Below, one piece after another: positions 22,201 through 31,539 of a stretch of DNA of 64,000 bases. Under the pieces are notes generated by a model. The model made no database searches. It had not been told where the DNA came from and worked only from the letters and a program-made list of their open reading frames with translations. Origin of the DNA: Sporopachydermia quercuum (lineage: Eukaryota; Ascomycota; Sporopachydermiomycetes; Sporopachydermiales; Sporopachydermiaceae); NCBI GenBank assembly GCA_001599295.1, contig BCGN01000011.1:62001-126000 (forward strand). The letters are read 5' to 3'. Both the position numbers and the translations under genes were made by a program. Each line of letters begins with the position of its first letter. The stretch's first letter is position 1.

Positions 22201-22656
22201 AGCTTCCGCTTCAATTTCAGCTTCCAGCTCTGGTCCAGTCCGTTCCAACACAGTTTCTGTAATGGTCACAGGTTCCATAGGCTCTCGTANAGGTTCTTGT
22301 TGCAAAGCCTCAATTNCGGATGCAGATTCAACAACAGTTTTGCTTTCAGCCATAAAGATAGGAGTCTCAGCCGGAACAGTTGCCGTTATTGCTGGCTTCT
22401 GTTTGGTGTCTTTTTCCTGAAACATTTCGGTTTTCTCTGTCTTTTCTGCCAGTTCTTCCACCAGTTCGGCTACTGGCTCGGCTACTGGCTCGGCTACTGG
22501 TTCAGTTTCTATTCTCTCGTCATCCCCAGTCATAAGTTCAGCTGTCTCTGACTGCGCCACCGCTGGTGTCTCGGTCCCTCCTTTCAACTTCTCAGCTGCG
22601 GCCTGTGCTTTCGCTGCTTTCTTTGCCGCGTTTTTTTTCTTGTTTTTATTCGCCAT
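16288..22656 (-). CDS. SEC16: COPII coat assembly protein Sec16
   Basis: Sec16 is the large scaffold at ER exit sites that organises COPII coat assembly and modulates Sar1 GTP hydrolysis. The 2122-residue product is close to yeast length (2195). The N-terminal 900 residues are acidic and low in complexity, with repeats of EPVAEPVAE type. The central conserved domain runs from about 930 to 1430, opening with LKRQFPIFRWCFGPKAVVVVP and continuing through the helical repeat region (SEFLSLIRILFDILGG near 1218) to MWGHFDKSFSKFI. After a Gly/Ser-rich part with a YGG repeat comes the C-terminal Sec23-binding region with GRWFGWLKKD and a Pro-rich tail ending RYVDVMNK. Several ambiguous bases lie within but none breaks the frame. 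The start ATG is followed by a Lys-rich stretch. Confidence 0.97.
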   Translation of the reverse strand: MANKNKKKNAAKKAAKAQAAAEKLKGGTETPAVAQSETAELMTGDDERIETEPVAEPVAEPVAELVEELAEKTEKTEMFQEKDTKQKPAITATVPAETPIFMAESKTVVESASXIEALQQEPXREPMEPVTITETVLERTGPELEAEIEAEAEADVAETEAVIEPAVERIAEPIAEPIAESIAESIVEPISNIAAESEPGLEQSSRNLEQGIEQHKLQTALSQTLNETTEPERETLDAESVPKTENEQVSLTQKPGVAETHEQEITQNPNEDIMVAKQEPEAQNSTDIPEVLSDTGNAIMTESPKTEISNFTETTTPVTAAQDLNLETPKSSSQLPLSNPETVEPPISQSSSYEHLEQENSHNISLLDEVSTEVQHEIESALAEDAESGLNQVMTIPDVHVSLPEKEVHSPKREVADRPIASVFPDSSQDDFFSQIAESNLDPIPVDNLEINDEPQSALLTKSKPQSESLIEQGPEPKEVFGDNGDQDDSFFAQLGGKGTQNSPKTESHFQFPQPYASVKKEPDFSFLEEPLEDIPDTIVDQIPENVTVPQKTSSTVPPAFPKQEKEISLDFLDEDDDLLPDDFEGIQEPVVAQPEPQLAYNLSQQFPAQPQFSQIRKSSIISKYTPSISTQTGIPAHQSFGGLAAHNATVPSPLGGINSIPTIPEQGVLSNANDNSKPPPPKPKSFFEELPLPAVPKHHAKAVPAVVGGANTLKSPMTPHSNIAGFGAGGVVSPVVTSVAAPPKINPYAKVATAPPPVVENTPFSPPRPNAYMAVPSGTLPYFPNIPGSPLQPVPMSGNNLVSGPEIGNRYGALSPKPYSTRSNREISISSSGNYAPSPFNSLPEPSGIPAGIPSSISSSIPQHPVQQSTAPQNPYVPSAPQIRTAPSLSSFGGIIDKTGHPNSSSIKPPTTNHRPLAFQIGNSENSGTFGRDAENECVPVPSPPLQHPELLLKRQFPIFRWCFGPKAVVVVPFRPANYGTMYDQPAEVRILESRSFLTTSAMEIPGTSSRNNSFPGPLISGPKALKSKKKDVEKWLDGCSEEFAKAEGGSDPQDIYRNRHKQALIRVLRLLVSQEGKXDGSKEEVRQGLSSALMPQLPGLQTETAPHFSTVRSLLQQQPHQLQHQAHLSRGQLRGSISGFNGTFAELPTEETGKQMCQILQSGDTGSALRFALDNHLWPLALILASVTGPESWFAACRETLDAILPNLGNNSEFLSLIRILFDILGGNGKQSIETLATSQTGRDWIVTNGMELLQLVIVTSFSNRTEATETIGKVYLSEGYPEAAQLCFIIAETAFATQVNYLFQNGKCGYSRVDILGIGFAEVYEYSLALAGQVIGSELILWKLYRLLTLSETGNVAEAGKYSEALVALAKTLNKTRYSDRMLDSLITDVAQQLAEAPGRSRPMIDRMWGHFDKSFSKFIAGDEPSEEAEPDDIRFQRVSGTPATGVSRSQSAMDFSAIHPYGGGNAGGGGISMINPYGYNPMNSGNNDGGGAGIGGAVPVYNPISAVGRNPVRPEIHTRNNVTFASVMDLPRYSDSASGAVNVGRPKANPQNPSIGASVPILPKVTSPASTLKRDDVAFGDGIRSSTPETEGEEFGTDHGTGAPSGRRDSSTSATSATSAAFRREAIREKTQSPKTKXNSNFKPGTQPIAAPPLTKRPTPVNMYAAPNLEAKPRKKSSRYTPDLCNLGSEVESGSGNGNGNGNGIGTGLPKKSVTTGQTNASEPSTREFTNEQVLDNNNENSGSMYGGYGGYGGYGGYGLGTYVPASGVSGSNTETGTKADGTGNEAETEPEADIDANTKQEIGLKSELNGETSTDNLDVAEEFGFRGASDTFDPESASVTSSSSRPGSRTRIRPINRYAPSTGTGTGTDSRNNVQLNTPSFGGHINTANSYFPPLNEISNWRRGNDSEYYSEVNREVEKVEEQPERTTTESEPEPEKHSGPESESEEEPEPVVKTSDKKTESKGRWFGWLKKDTSKEPKVYKAKLGEENHFYYDENLKRWVNKDIPLEDQVVAAPPPPPKMNKPKADIGKAAPPPGTNSSGTPSGVLASGPKAVVGSTGPPAGPPSGISPLGGSRRPPASGSTSGGLDDLLGNVPSGSVARKGKKGARNRYVDVMNK
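22071..22160 (-). repeat. Period-12 tandem repeats in SEC16 coding for E-P-I-A units
   Basis: Imperfect 12-bp units encode repeated Glu-Pro-Ile-Ala. A second array of about three units (22468-22500) encodes Glu-Pro-Val-Ala. Both lie in the disordered N-terminal part of Sec16. Confidence 0.8.
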
Positions 22657-24090
22657 TCTCGTCTATTGCCACCCTCTCAACGTGTTTCTANTTTTCTACC
22701 TCTTGCCGCTATTATTTCAATCAATAGATTTATAGATCAATGAATTACTCACTACCTACTATGCACCCTACACTCACCATACATTCCATTCCTTGTTATT
22801 ATCGTGTATTCTTCAATACAATTCAACAAAAAAACTCCGTACAGTCCCAACTACTAAATGATTGAGAAAATGGGCTTGCGGAACATTAGACTGGCATAAA
22901 ATCGACGGTATAAACAATAATTTCATCCGATAATTCAGTGGGTGATTCTTTCCCTGGAGCAGAAAACAGGTTCAAAATCCTGATTTGGTTTTTTTGTGGT
23001 TTTCCATGTATGTGGCAGAATGCTGACGGTGGAGTGGATGATATGTGATTATGTAATCTGATATTCAGAGATGTCACATAATTCTAACTGATTATGTAAT
23101 CTGAAAAGAGCAGGACGAGGAAGCGGAAGGAAACAGGAGAAGCAAATGAAAGAAGAGAATATTGGATAAGTTTATAGAACAGGGGTAATTTTGTTAGGGA
23201 ATGAGTGGTAAGAATTTTTCCCGTTATTTCTATAATAGTTGGAGAGTACACTTGTTTAATGGTTAGTTGTAGGTGATTCAATGCATGAAGTNCATGTCGG
23301 CATATATATGTTGTTAGAATTAGGAGATGATATAAGACTATTATCTCCGAAATATTTGAATTGTAATCACTGACAATACTGGATATGGGTGAGCAATATT
23401 CTACACTATTCATGATTAATAAGACAGCTGTCGAGAAAACAATGTTGTTCAATATTAATTCTTTCTCTCTAAATACTTGGCGTATACTTTCTGCTTCCAA
23501 ACTAAGTTTTTGGACTTATAATTATTGGCCGTTTCATAAACAGGCAGTATCCAATAGACTTCCCATAGATAGCCACGCAAGTAACAAGATGCAGGTATTT
23601 GGCTGATTGATAGCCCATAATCTAAACATAAACAACCTGAATATCAAAATTATTGATAGAAATTTATTTCTGCAAGCATGCAACTTTGAGGACTGGCAAA
23701 TATCAAATAATCCGATCAAAATATCAACTGCTGTATTTTTCCGGAAACAGTAAATACATTGTGCAGTTATTATTAAGGAAATGATAGATATTCACCTTTT
23801 TACATCATTTCCGAATGATGAATGATGAATCAAAATAAGGTAAATCCTCGGATATTCCTTCAATCATCGGAACAAGTTTCTCCTTGTGAATGTCTACTCT
23901 ACTATTTAGTTCCAATGTTTTCTATACTAAAACTAGTTATTCCACCTAAGTTAGTTTACTTACCTCTATACATCTTCTGTTCTACATTCGTGATTCACTC
24001 ATTTAGACAATAAGCAAGAGCCATAATTCCTTATTCAATCAACTATATCAATAAAATCAAATAAATACAATATTCTCAAAATCCTTTTAG
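22657..24090. other. Intergenic region upstream of SEC16
   Basis: It carries the SEC16 promoter and the 3' end of the Rieske gene. A 16-bp direct repeat, TGATTATGTAATCTGA, occurs at 23046-23061 and 23089-23104. The motif TCTCCGAAATATTT, shared with the DML1 promoter, lies at 23344-23357. The 138-codon minus frame at 23084-23500 is not recognisable and is probably chance. Confidence 0.6.
23046..23104. repeat. Direct repeat of 16 bp, 43-bp period
   Basis: TGATTATGTAATCTGA occurs identically at 23046-23061 and 23089-23104, about 400 bp upstream of SEC16. It may be a duplicated factor-binding site. Confidence 0.85.
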
Positions 24091-25368
24091 TTACCATGCC
24101 AATCCTTCAGGCTGTGACGTACCACAACTAACGCCTTCACAAATATATTCAAGCTCATTCGCACTCTCTGACTTTCTACCCTGAACACTGGCAGGGTTAA
24201 TTTGAGTGCCAGCTTTTACTTCTTGGTCATAATGTTTCTTAACAAACTCCTTGACAACTTCTTGATAGTATAAGACACCTCTTTCTTTTGAAGGGTGTAA
24301 AAAACCTGTTTCGTAAATACCGTTGTTAAGGTTCTTTTGAGTAGCTTCGCATAAATCAAAATCTTCAATCTCAACCTGTTTCAAGAAATCAACAAACTCA
24401 GTGATGGTCTGTTCATCAATTCCTTTTTTTCTATACACATCGTAGCTCAGAATTGTATGAGAAGCAGAAATTGGAAGCACCTTAATGAAATACCATGCTG
24501 GTGAGTAGCAATTTACACCATTATTAGGGAATAAGTAAACCCATAATCCATCGTTTTCACCACCAGGGTTAACACCATTTTCAAACTTCTTCTTGATCTT
24601 TGTAGCTTTGGTTTCATCAGTCTCATTTTCAGGTCTTGCCAATTCACAGTAATGTCTGCAGTATCTTTGCTTTGGTACCACTTGATAAGTGTTCATTTTG
24701 AAAGATTTTGATAATCCAGGATGGGTTGTAGGACAATGGTAGCATTCTTGGTAACCATCCATAAGAGTTTTCCAGTTGAATTGACCATCAAGCTCAAAAG
24801 ATAGATGGTATTCGTAGTCTTCGAAATCAAAGTCTTTTAATTCATCTTCCAAACCAGGGTAGAAATCTTCAAATGGAACNGGTCCTTCAGGTCTTTGGTC
24901 AAAATTGACAAAAATGTGACCTGATGGTGTAACGTGAGTATGGATTTGGAATAATCCGTTTTCAGATTTATCAAAACCGTGGACACCTTCAAAACTTGGG
25001 GCTTTGGTCAATTCACCATCAGTATTGTATGACCATCCATGATACTTGCATCCTAAAATTGTAGATGACCCTTTCTCTTTTCTGACGACAGGAAAAGCAC
25101 GATGACGGCAGACATTATGGAAAGCTTTGATTTCTCCCTTCTTATTCAAAATGATGAAAAAAGGTAATCCACAGTTGTTGAACATCTTATAATCACCAGG
25201 TTTTTTGAAATTAGAGATATGGGTTTGAAATAACCAGGACTGGAAAAAGATTGCCCTTTTCTCTAAATCCAAAATTTGTTCAGATGTCCACCAGGAAGCT
25301 GGCAATGTATGTTCACCAACCAATGTTTCCTTCGAAGCATCAATGGGAGCCGGTCCATAAGTAGCCAT
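24091..25368 (-). CDS. Rieske-type non-heme iron oxygenase, alpha-subunit-like
   Basis: The 425-residue product belongs to the Rieske oxygenases, which use a 2Fe-2S cluster and a mononuclear iron to hydroxylate or demethylate substrates; choline monooxygenase is a plant relative. The Rieske domain has C87-R-H89 and C107-K-Y-H110. The catalytic iron ligands appear as H211 and H216 in ECYHCPTTHPGL, preceded by the Asp/Glu that bridges subunits, and D338 in FDLCEATQ. The family needs a separate reductase; none lies nearby. The substrate is unknown; quaternary ammonium compounds or aromatics are possible. I use the ATG at 25368, since the frame upstream begins only with GTG. GATAAG motifs in the upstream region (around 25762 and 25882) hint at nitrogen control. 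Confidence 0.9.
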   Translation of the reverse strand: MATYGPAPIDASKETLVGEHTLPASWWTSEQILDLEKRAIFFQSWLFQTHISNFKKPGDYKMFNNCGLPFFIILNKKGEIKAFHNVCRHRAFPVVRKEKGSSTILGCKYHGWSYNTDGELTKAPSFEGVHGFDKSENGLFQIHTHVTPSGHIFVNFDQRPEGXVPFEDFYPGLEDELKDFDFEDYEYHLSFELDGQFNWKTLMDGYQECYHCPTTHPGLSKSFKMNTYQVVPKQRYCRHYCELARPENETDETKATKIKKKFENGVNPGGENDGLWVYLFPNNGVNCYSPAWYFIKVLPISASHTILSYDVYRKKGIDEQTITEFVDFLKQVEIEDFDLCEATQKNLNNGIYETGFLHPSKERGVLYYQEVVKEFVKKHYDQEVKAGTQINPASVQGRKSESANELEYICEGVSCGTSQPEGLAW

Positions 25369-27481
25369 GATGAATATATGTTTGATAACTTGATTGAATA
25401 CGAGCCAGTTACTGAAGTAGAGAAAAGCTGTCAAACGTGAAACAGGAGTTAACGTGAAATAGTTCTTATACACTTCAAATCTTGCTATTTGATACTTTTT
25501 GGTTNTTCTATAGTTTTTTCAATTATAAGAGTCTTTGAATGATGCTCTATTGAATGATGCTNTATTCAAATCAGGCAAACAGGTCATTTATATATTAGTC
25601 GAAATGCATCAAGACTCATCGTCAACAACAGAAAAGCTTGTTTTCATGAAATTTTTTCAGTTACCAATCCCATAATCTAGAACAAACTTTCAATTAAAAA
25701 AGCCTAGTAGTTTTTTTAGCATCTGGGGAAATCTCTACTAAATTTAGTCTTACATTCATTCTCTTATCACGATTTATTACCTTTTATTGATATACATAGT
25801 TCATAGATTAACTAGATTTGGATTAAAGTTTGGAATTAGTTTGAAGTTAAATCCAAAAAGGTAAATCAGTGCACTTATAGGCTTATCGGTGGCATTAATA
25901 TCGAATAAGATTTATGTGGGATATATAATTAACTTTGATAATTATTTAGCCACGTTTAACGTGTGCAATATTGGTGATGCTCGTGGTGGTGGTGAAGGTA
26001 ATAGGTACTGGTAGAACGGTGAAATGAGGGTTGACAGTTGATTGAATTGTATGGATGATTGGGAGAGATCAATTGATGCTTAAACATGAGAGTAGTAGTA
26101 TAGTATTGCCAGTAATTAGACTATAATAGAGTGTTCTAGGGTGTCAAGCGAGCGATAGTGTTTTTATAATGGTAATCAACTTTAGCAGTGATAGCAAACA
26201 ATAAACTCAACTAGTACCAAAAGCGTGTAAAAGGATATTTTGAGAATATCTAGGGTTCTAGCATACTATCAACATGAACCACTATTGGCACAGATTTCCT
26301 TCCTAGAATATGTATCATTCATTTAACAGTCTATCTGTTGCTAAATTCATACAACAAACCCTAGCTAGTGCTTATACTTCATTTTTCAGATCAGTCGATT
26401 GGCTGATTTAATAACAATGCCATGAATATATTCTACTCCGCTCAGCAATGGAATAATACAAATCGTCTGCTTAACTCCTTCATTGGATTCGGATAAACTT
26501 CTTATCTGACGGCTTATCGCATGGAAGAACAGTCTCATTACGGTAATTTTTGTGATAAAGTTAAAGTGCTAGTCAAACTTAATGTTTTCTCTTTTAACAT
26601 GTATTAGCCNAATATTTATGCATGGTAAGTCAATAAATATCTATCTCTGTTCTTATCCTTATATGATAAATAATATAATTAAATATAATGGTAAGAATGT
26701 AATATTAATATTAAATATTATTAATAAGTATATATACTGATATGTGCTTGTCTGAGTTCTATGCCATTCACATGGCCCATGATAAATAAGACATTCTAAA
26801 TCTGTCNNGACAGATTTAGAGTAGATAAAAATAACTATTAACCGAATCTTTAAAGTATAATACTTAAAAGGAAGGAGAAAGGAAGGAGAAAAACTGGTAC
26901 AAAGTTAGTCATCATCATGGGAAAATTTTGTTGCTACATGGAGATAAATTCCATCGAACTGTATTTGAAAATTATCCTAAACGTGCATTGAATACAAATG
27001 TTGTTGAATGACCTATGGGTGGTTGAACCAATTTAAGTAATGAATGTTACTTATTGACATAACAGTATTGCAGTACTGGACATAATTATAATATGTAGGC
27101 GATATATAGATAATAGGCAAAAGACTCCATTCCTCATATAAATAGGTAAGGCTCAATACGGTGAAGGGTGAAAAATGAAACTTGAAAAAGTTTGCTCCTT
27201 ATCCATTTTTCATCATCAACGAATCATGGATTAATGTGAGTTAACTTGTGTCAACAGTAATTGTCAGTTTATGAATCAGTAGGTATACTGGTTTAGTTTG
27301 TTGAGCTCATCCTATACTAAAGCTTTGATAATATGATCAGTAAGCTATCTTTCATCCTAACTATCATAACANAATCGAATTATTACCTTCAAATAGCTGT
27401 TTGTCTTACAGATATATGCATATATCTTTCATTTCGTACAGATGCTCGATCAACTGACCGTTTCTTATTTATATTCCTTTC
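25369..27481. other. Long intergenic region between the Rieske gene and SCJ1
   Basis: This 2.1-kb stretch holds the Rieske promoter and the SCJ1 3' end. It contains an inverted repeat with two undetermined bases in its centre (26795-26820) and a duplicated GGAAGGAGAAA near 26871-26891. I see no gene. Confidence 0.6.
26795..26820. repeat. Inverted repeat, 12-bp arms around NN
   Basis: TCTAAATCTGTC at 26795-26806 is exactly complementary to 26809-26820, and the only double N of the window sits in the loop. It may be a hairpin that hampered base calling or an assembly join. Confidence 0.85.
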
Positions 27482-28770
27482 CTATAAATCCTCTTTCATT
27501 CTATTCGAATTTTTACCTTTTTTAGTACCAATTACCACATACTCTATAAACAAATCACCATACTCATCATTCTCACCATGGATTGGCATTCCATGTTTCT
27601 TTATTATTTCCACTTCTCCATTATTAATGATTTCTCCTGCTTTTCTTGATAGTGTAATATTGTTATGACCATCGAGGAATGGAATATCATGTGACCAATC
27701 TCCATTCATTGCTTCATCATCAGAAATAACTTCTGTTCGGAATAAGTTATCTCCTTTCCTTCTATAACCCAAGTTACCAGTCTTAGCTTCTCTAATAGCC
27801 AAATGGAAATTCCCAGGTTGCCAATCAGGACTTTGATGTGACTCGCCTTCATAAATTAACTTCATATCTCTCTCATAGCCAGCATTCACCAGTACATAAA
27901 ATTTAACTGATTCCATTACAACTTTTTTCCCAGAGCATTTCTTACACTTATGAGCTATCGTATGGCCTGTTCCTCCACAAGACCCACATCTCGTTTGGAA
28001 TTTCTGAATCATCCCTGGTCCTACTTGATTGACTGTTACCTTGACACCTCTACCACTACAATCTGAACATATGTGAGCTTCACCATCAGCACTACCAGTT
28101 CCTTTACAATCACTACATATCCTTTGTAATTGAACCATCACTTCAGTATCAAAACCTTTATAGAACTGTTGCAGAGTTGCATCAATGTATGCTTCTTCAT
28201 CGGGTCCTTGAGGCTTACGTCTCTGACTTGCAAATCCAGAACCACCAAAGAACTGGTTGAACATATTGCTCAAAGGATCACCACCGTTTCCTTGCTTGGA
28301 TACTAATCCTTCATGACCATATCGATCATAAATTGCTCTTTTCTCCGAATTTGATAATACTTCATATGCTTCTCCTACTTCTAGAAACTTTTGATGTGAT
28401 TCATCGTTACCACTAATTAATTCAGTTAGAAAGCTGAAGATAGATCTGAACTACACTGACTATCCAATTGAAAGTTCTACTGATTTTTACGATCCAATGC
28501 AGCCACTTAGTTAATACTTACGAATTTTTATCTGGATGATACTTTTTGCTCATTTCTCTGTATGCTTTCTTGATATCACGTTCTGAGGCACCTTTGTTTA
28601 GCCCAAGGATCTATAATGATGATAGTTATGTTAGTGAAATGTGCAAAGTCAAAAGATAGAATGCGGTGGTGGTGTCATCCAGTAAATATATATCATACTT
28701 TGTAGAAGTCCTCCTTGGCATAAGCCTCAAGTGCTAAAATCAGCAATAGCAATACTATGCATAGTTTCAT
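27482..28770 (-). CDS. SCJ1: ER-lumenal Hsp40 co-chaperone Scj1 (three exons)
   Basis: Scj1 is a DnaJ homologue that works with Kar2/BiP in folding and degradation in the ER lumen. Exons 28770-28699, 28610-28522 and 28412-27482 encode 363 residues (377 in S. cerevisiae). A signal peptide ([19 protein letters not shown]) opens the protein, then a J domain with HPD in KYHPDKNS, a short Gly/Phe stretch, four zinc-finger repeats ([32 protein letters not shown]), and the C-terminal substrate-binding domains. The second intron falls right after the HPDKN coding sequence. The C-terminus is KEDL, not the KDEL or HDEL expected for ER retrieval. Introns carry CACTAAC and TTCTAAC branch sites. The assignment to Scj1 over Ydj1 rests on the signal peptide. 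Confidence 0.93.
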
Positions 28771-29796
28771 GATGATAATGATGATGATGATGACAATGCT
28801 TGCTGCGGTACTATGTAATAGTGTCTTGTGATTTATCTCCTCGGTTTTGGTGATGAATGATTATGTTTGTTCTTATGGTTGTTTTTTTTTGATTTATCAC
28901 TTGACTGTATAAAAACAACGNCTTTTCTATGCTATNTTGTTTATATCTTTCTCCTGCTTTCCTGTATTCTTTTAATTATCCTTAATTTAAAACCTCTATT
29001 GCTAATCCATCTCTTGCTACTGTGCTCTGCTCTATCTACCTCGAAATACACATCAACTCTGATAATCTATTCAAGCTTCTTTCGCACTTCCAAAGCTTTT
29101 AAACGATATCAATTACCTCCAGTTATTTCTATTCACTTATATGAACGAACTTCTGAAGGATTCTTTGAACCGTTTGTCATAGCAAAAAATAAACTGGCAG
29201 TTTGTTCTATCATCATCTTCTGGTGTATGGCATTACATAGAGAACTCACCATAGTAAATATACTTTGTGACTCCCCGTAAAAATTTCAACGCTTCGAAAC
29301 TTTGTTTTTTCCACGTAGCAGTTGACATGAATAAACAATTATGTGATATTTAATTGTTGAGAACGATTATATGATTATGTGATAATTAAATTAATGTAAG
29401 GATATAGGATATGGGAGGTAAACTAAGAGCTCATTTAAAAAAGGTAGAGATCGGTGAATTTAGTGATTTAACAGTATATTAATATATAGGATCCACTTTT
29501 GCTTATTCTCAATTGAAAACAAGAGTATTTAGTAAGTATAGTAGCAGATGCCTTTGCAGGTGCTATAGGCTGGATATAATACCGGAAACTATAATTCCAA
29601 ATTTTAAATATTTCGGAGACTCATACGACTGTTCTCACTTGTCATAATCTCCGAAATATTTTTAATTACTATGAGCAGCTTATCTTTTCTTCATTATTCC
29701 TATCATCTATTATTCAAGCAATCATGAAAGCAATTCGTTTTCACCCTGTAAACAGGCTTTGTTCCACGACCAACATCTAATAGAACTATCGCCACT
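28771..29796. other. Divergent promoter region between SCJ1 and DML1
   Basis: It carries both promoters. A hydrophobic 137-codon frame at 28867-29280 (+) resembles nothing known and has two ambiguous bases; I treat it as chance. A 14-bp inverted repeat (29606-29661) lies about 140-190 bp before DML1. Confidence 0.6.
29606..29661. promoter_or_regulatory. Inverted pair of AAATATTTCGGAGA upstream of DML1
   Basis: AAATATTTCGGAGA (29606-29619) and its exact complement (29648-29661) face each other with 28 bp between. The same 14-mer occurs at 23344-23357. The position and CGG core suggest a factor-binding site, but this is inference. Confidence 0.45.
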
Positions 29797-31516
29797 ATGC
29801 ATGAAGTTGTGTCGATCTCATTTTCCCAGAAAGCTGGGCATCTACTAACCCAGTTTTACAACGGACAAGAGTTCCAATTTCCATATAATCATCCAGATGA
29901 CAAAAGTGAACCAAAAATCAATCAAGAGATTTTTTTTGATCGAACATTGAGTTCGGACTCAAAATATGAGAACTTCACCCCTCGGACAATGCTGTGGGAT
30001 GTTAAAGGAGGATTTGGTGCATTAGGTGTACATGAATATGATACTGTAGAGTGTGATAATTCAAATGAGCAAACATGGTAAGTAGAGACTGAAAGGTGAA
30101 TGGATTTCTAGGTGAGTGGAAATTTACATTGATTATCACCAGAAGGTGTATTACTAACACTTAATCGGTATTTATTAGGGATAAACAACCAGAAATCATA
30201 GAACGGAAACGAATACCAAAGAATGAATACCAAAAAGGTTTAGATAAGGTATGTAGCTTGAAATGTGCTGGAAACAAGCTAGAAAGAACTGTTGAACCGC
30301 GTTTTCAAAGACTAAGTGAAAGCCTCTAACTTAATTGCATCTCTAGGGAAAACCTGTTAAGCTAGACCCTAAATCGGTTAAGTTTTGGAGTGACTATTCA
30401 AGAGTCATTCATTCATCAAAATCGTTAATACAAGTTGATAGCTGGGAGTATGATCTTGATGATTTTCCTAGAACTAGAAGAGTTGGTACAAGTGGTAAAA
30501 CCCAAAGCTTTGATACCTTTAATCTTGGGGAATTAACTTGGGACGAAAAGTTTGCCTCAACTTCTGCAGCTTTGGATCATTTAGATGATACGTTCAGAGT
30601 GCTTATTGAAAAATGTGAATGTATGTCAGGTATAAATCTTTTAACTGATATTGATAGTGCTTGGGCCGGATTTTCATCAAAATTCCTAACTGCTGTTGTT
30701 GACGATTATATACCAAGAAAGACCATTGTTACATGGGGTCTCTTCAATGGCTTCTCCACTACAGAACTTAATAGTCGAAGAGCAGTATCAAGAATTCAAT
30801 CTCTAATATCCTTAATTTCAAGCTCAACTATTTTAATTCCACTTAGGTCACCATTGAGCAAAAATGCTTCAGTATTTGATTCTGCATGCCATCTGAACAG
30901 ACCTTTCACAGCATTGAATTTAAGCTTAGCAACTAATGACAGGCCTAAACAGATGTATGATATAGTAGGAAGTTTAACCAGAGGTTCCAAGAGAAATTTT
31001 GTTGCAAATATTGAAACGNTTACCGAGCGAGAAGGAGAAACAACAAAGAGTAGCTATGCTGCTGATTTTTCTGATTTGAAGAACAATCAGCCTGACAGAA
31101 ATTATTGTATATTATCAGCGTTATCACTTTATATGCCTACTAAGTATACAAAATATCTATCACAGTTTGATTTAGATGAGCAGGCAAAATCAATATTGAA
31201 TCCAGATGATTTGATTAATAATGGAACCAGAAAAGAAGACATTACCTGCTGGAAAGTTGATGCTGAATTCCCTGAAGCTGATACTATACCTACTGAGTAT
31301 CGGATATCGGGAGATGATTTGCTGGTCAGCTCTTTTCAGACAAGTAGTAAAACTAGGTCCGATTTGAAGAATATGAAAAGGTTAGCCCAGAAGCTTACCC
31401 GAGGAGATCAACGAGCTTTTCTAGAGGACGAGTTGGAAATCTTGTCGGAAGAGTATGTTCATGCCTGGGATGGAGATATGTATGGGTTTTCGGATGACGA
31501 TGATGAGTATGAATAA
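29797..31516 (+). CDS. DML1: Dml1/Misato-like tubulin-fold protein (three exons)
   Basis: Dml1 is the yeast member of the Misato family, with a tubulin/FtsZ-like fold, an essential protein implicated in partitioning of mitochondria and mitochondrial DNA. Exons 29797-30077, 30179-30248 and 30347-31516 give 506 residues (475 in S. cerevisiae). The N-terminus MHEVVSISFSQKAGHLLTQF followed by FYNGQE matches the Misato segment, where tubulins have their nucleotide-binding start. The segment TPRTMLWDVKGGFGAL and the internal GINLLTDIDSAWAGF are further family signatures. The second exon is only 70 nt. Intron 1 carries TACTAAC. The ERG3 relic begins within about 25 bp of its stop codon. Confidence 0.93.
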
Positions 31517-31539
31517 TAATATTTTATGGCAAAGGATAC

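Noticed and set aside
23084-23500. Minus-strand frame of 138 codons upstream of SEC16
   Set aside because: No similarity or domain pattern is recognisable, and low-complexity Ile/Leu/Ser content suggests chance.
25369-25473. N-terminal extension of the Rieske oxygenase by 35 residues
   Set aside because: It could start only at GTG; the ATG at 25368 fits the family start.
28867-29280. Hydrophobic plus-strand frame of 137 codons between SCJ1 and DML1
   Set aside because: Hydrophobicity follows from T-rich sequence, two codons are ambiguous, and it fills a divergent promoter region.
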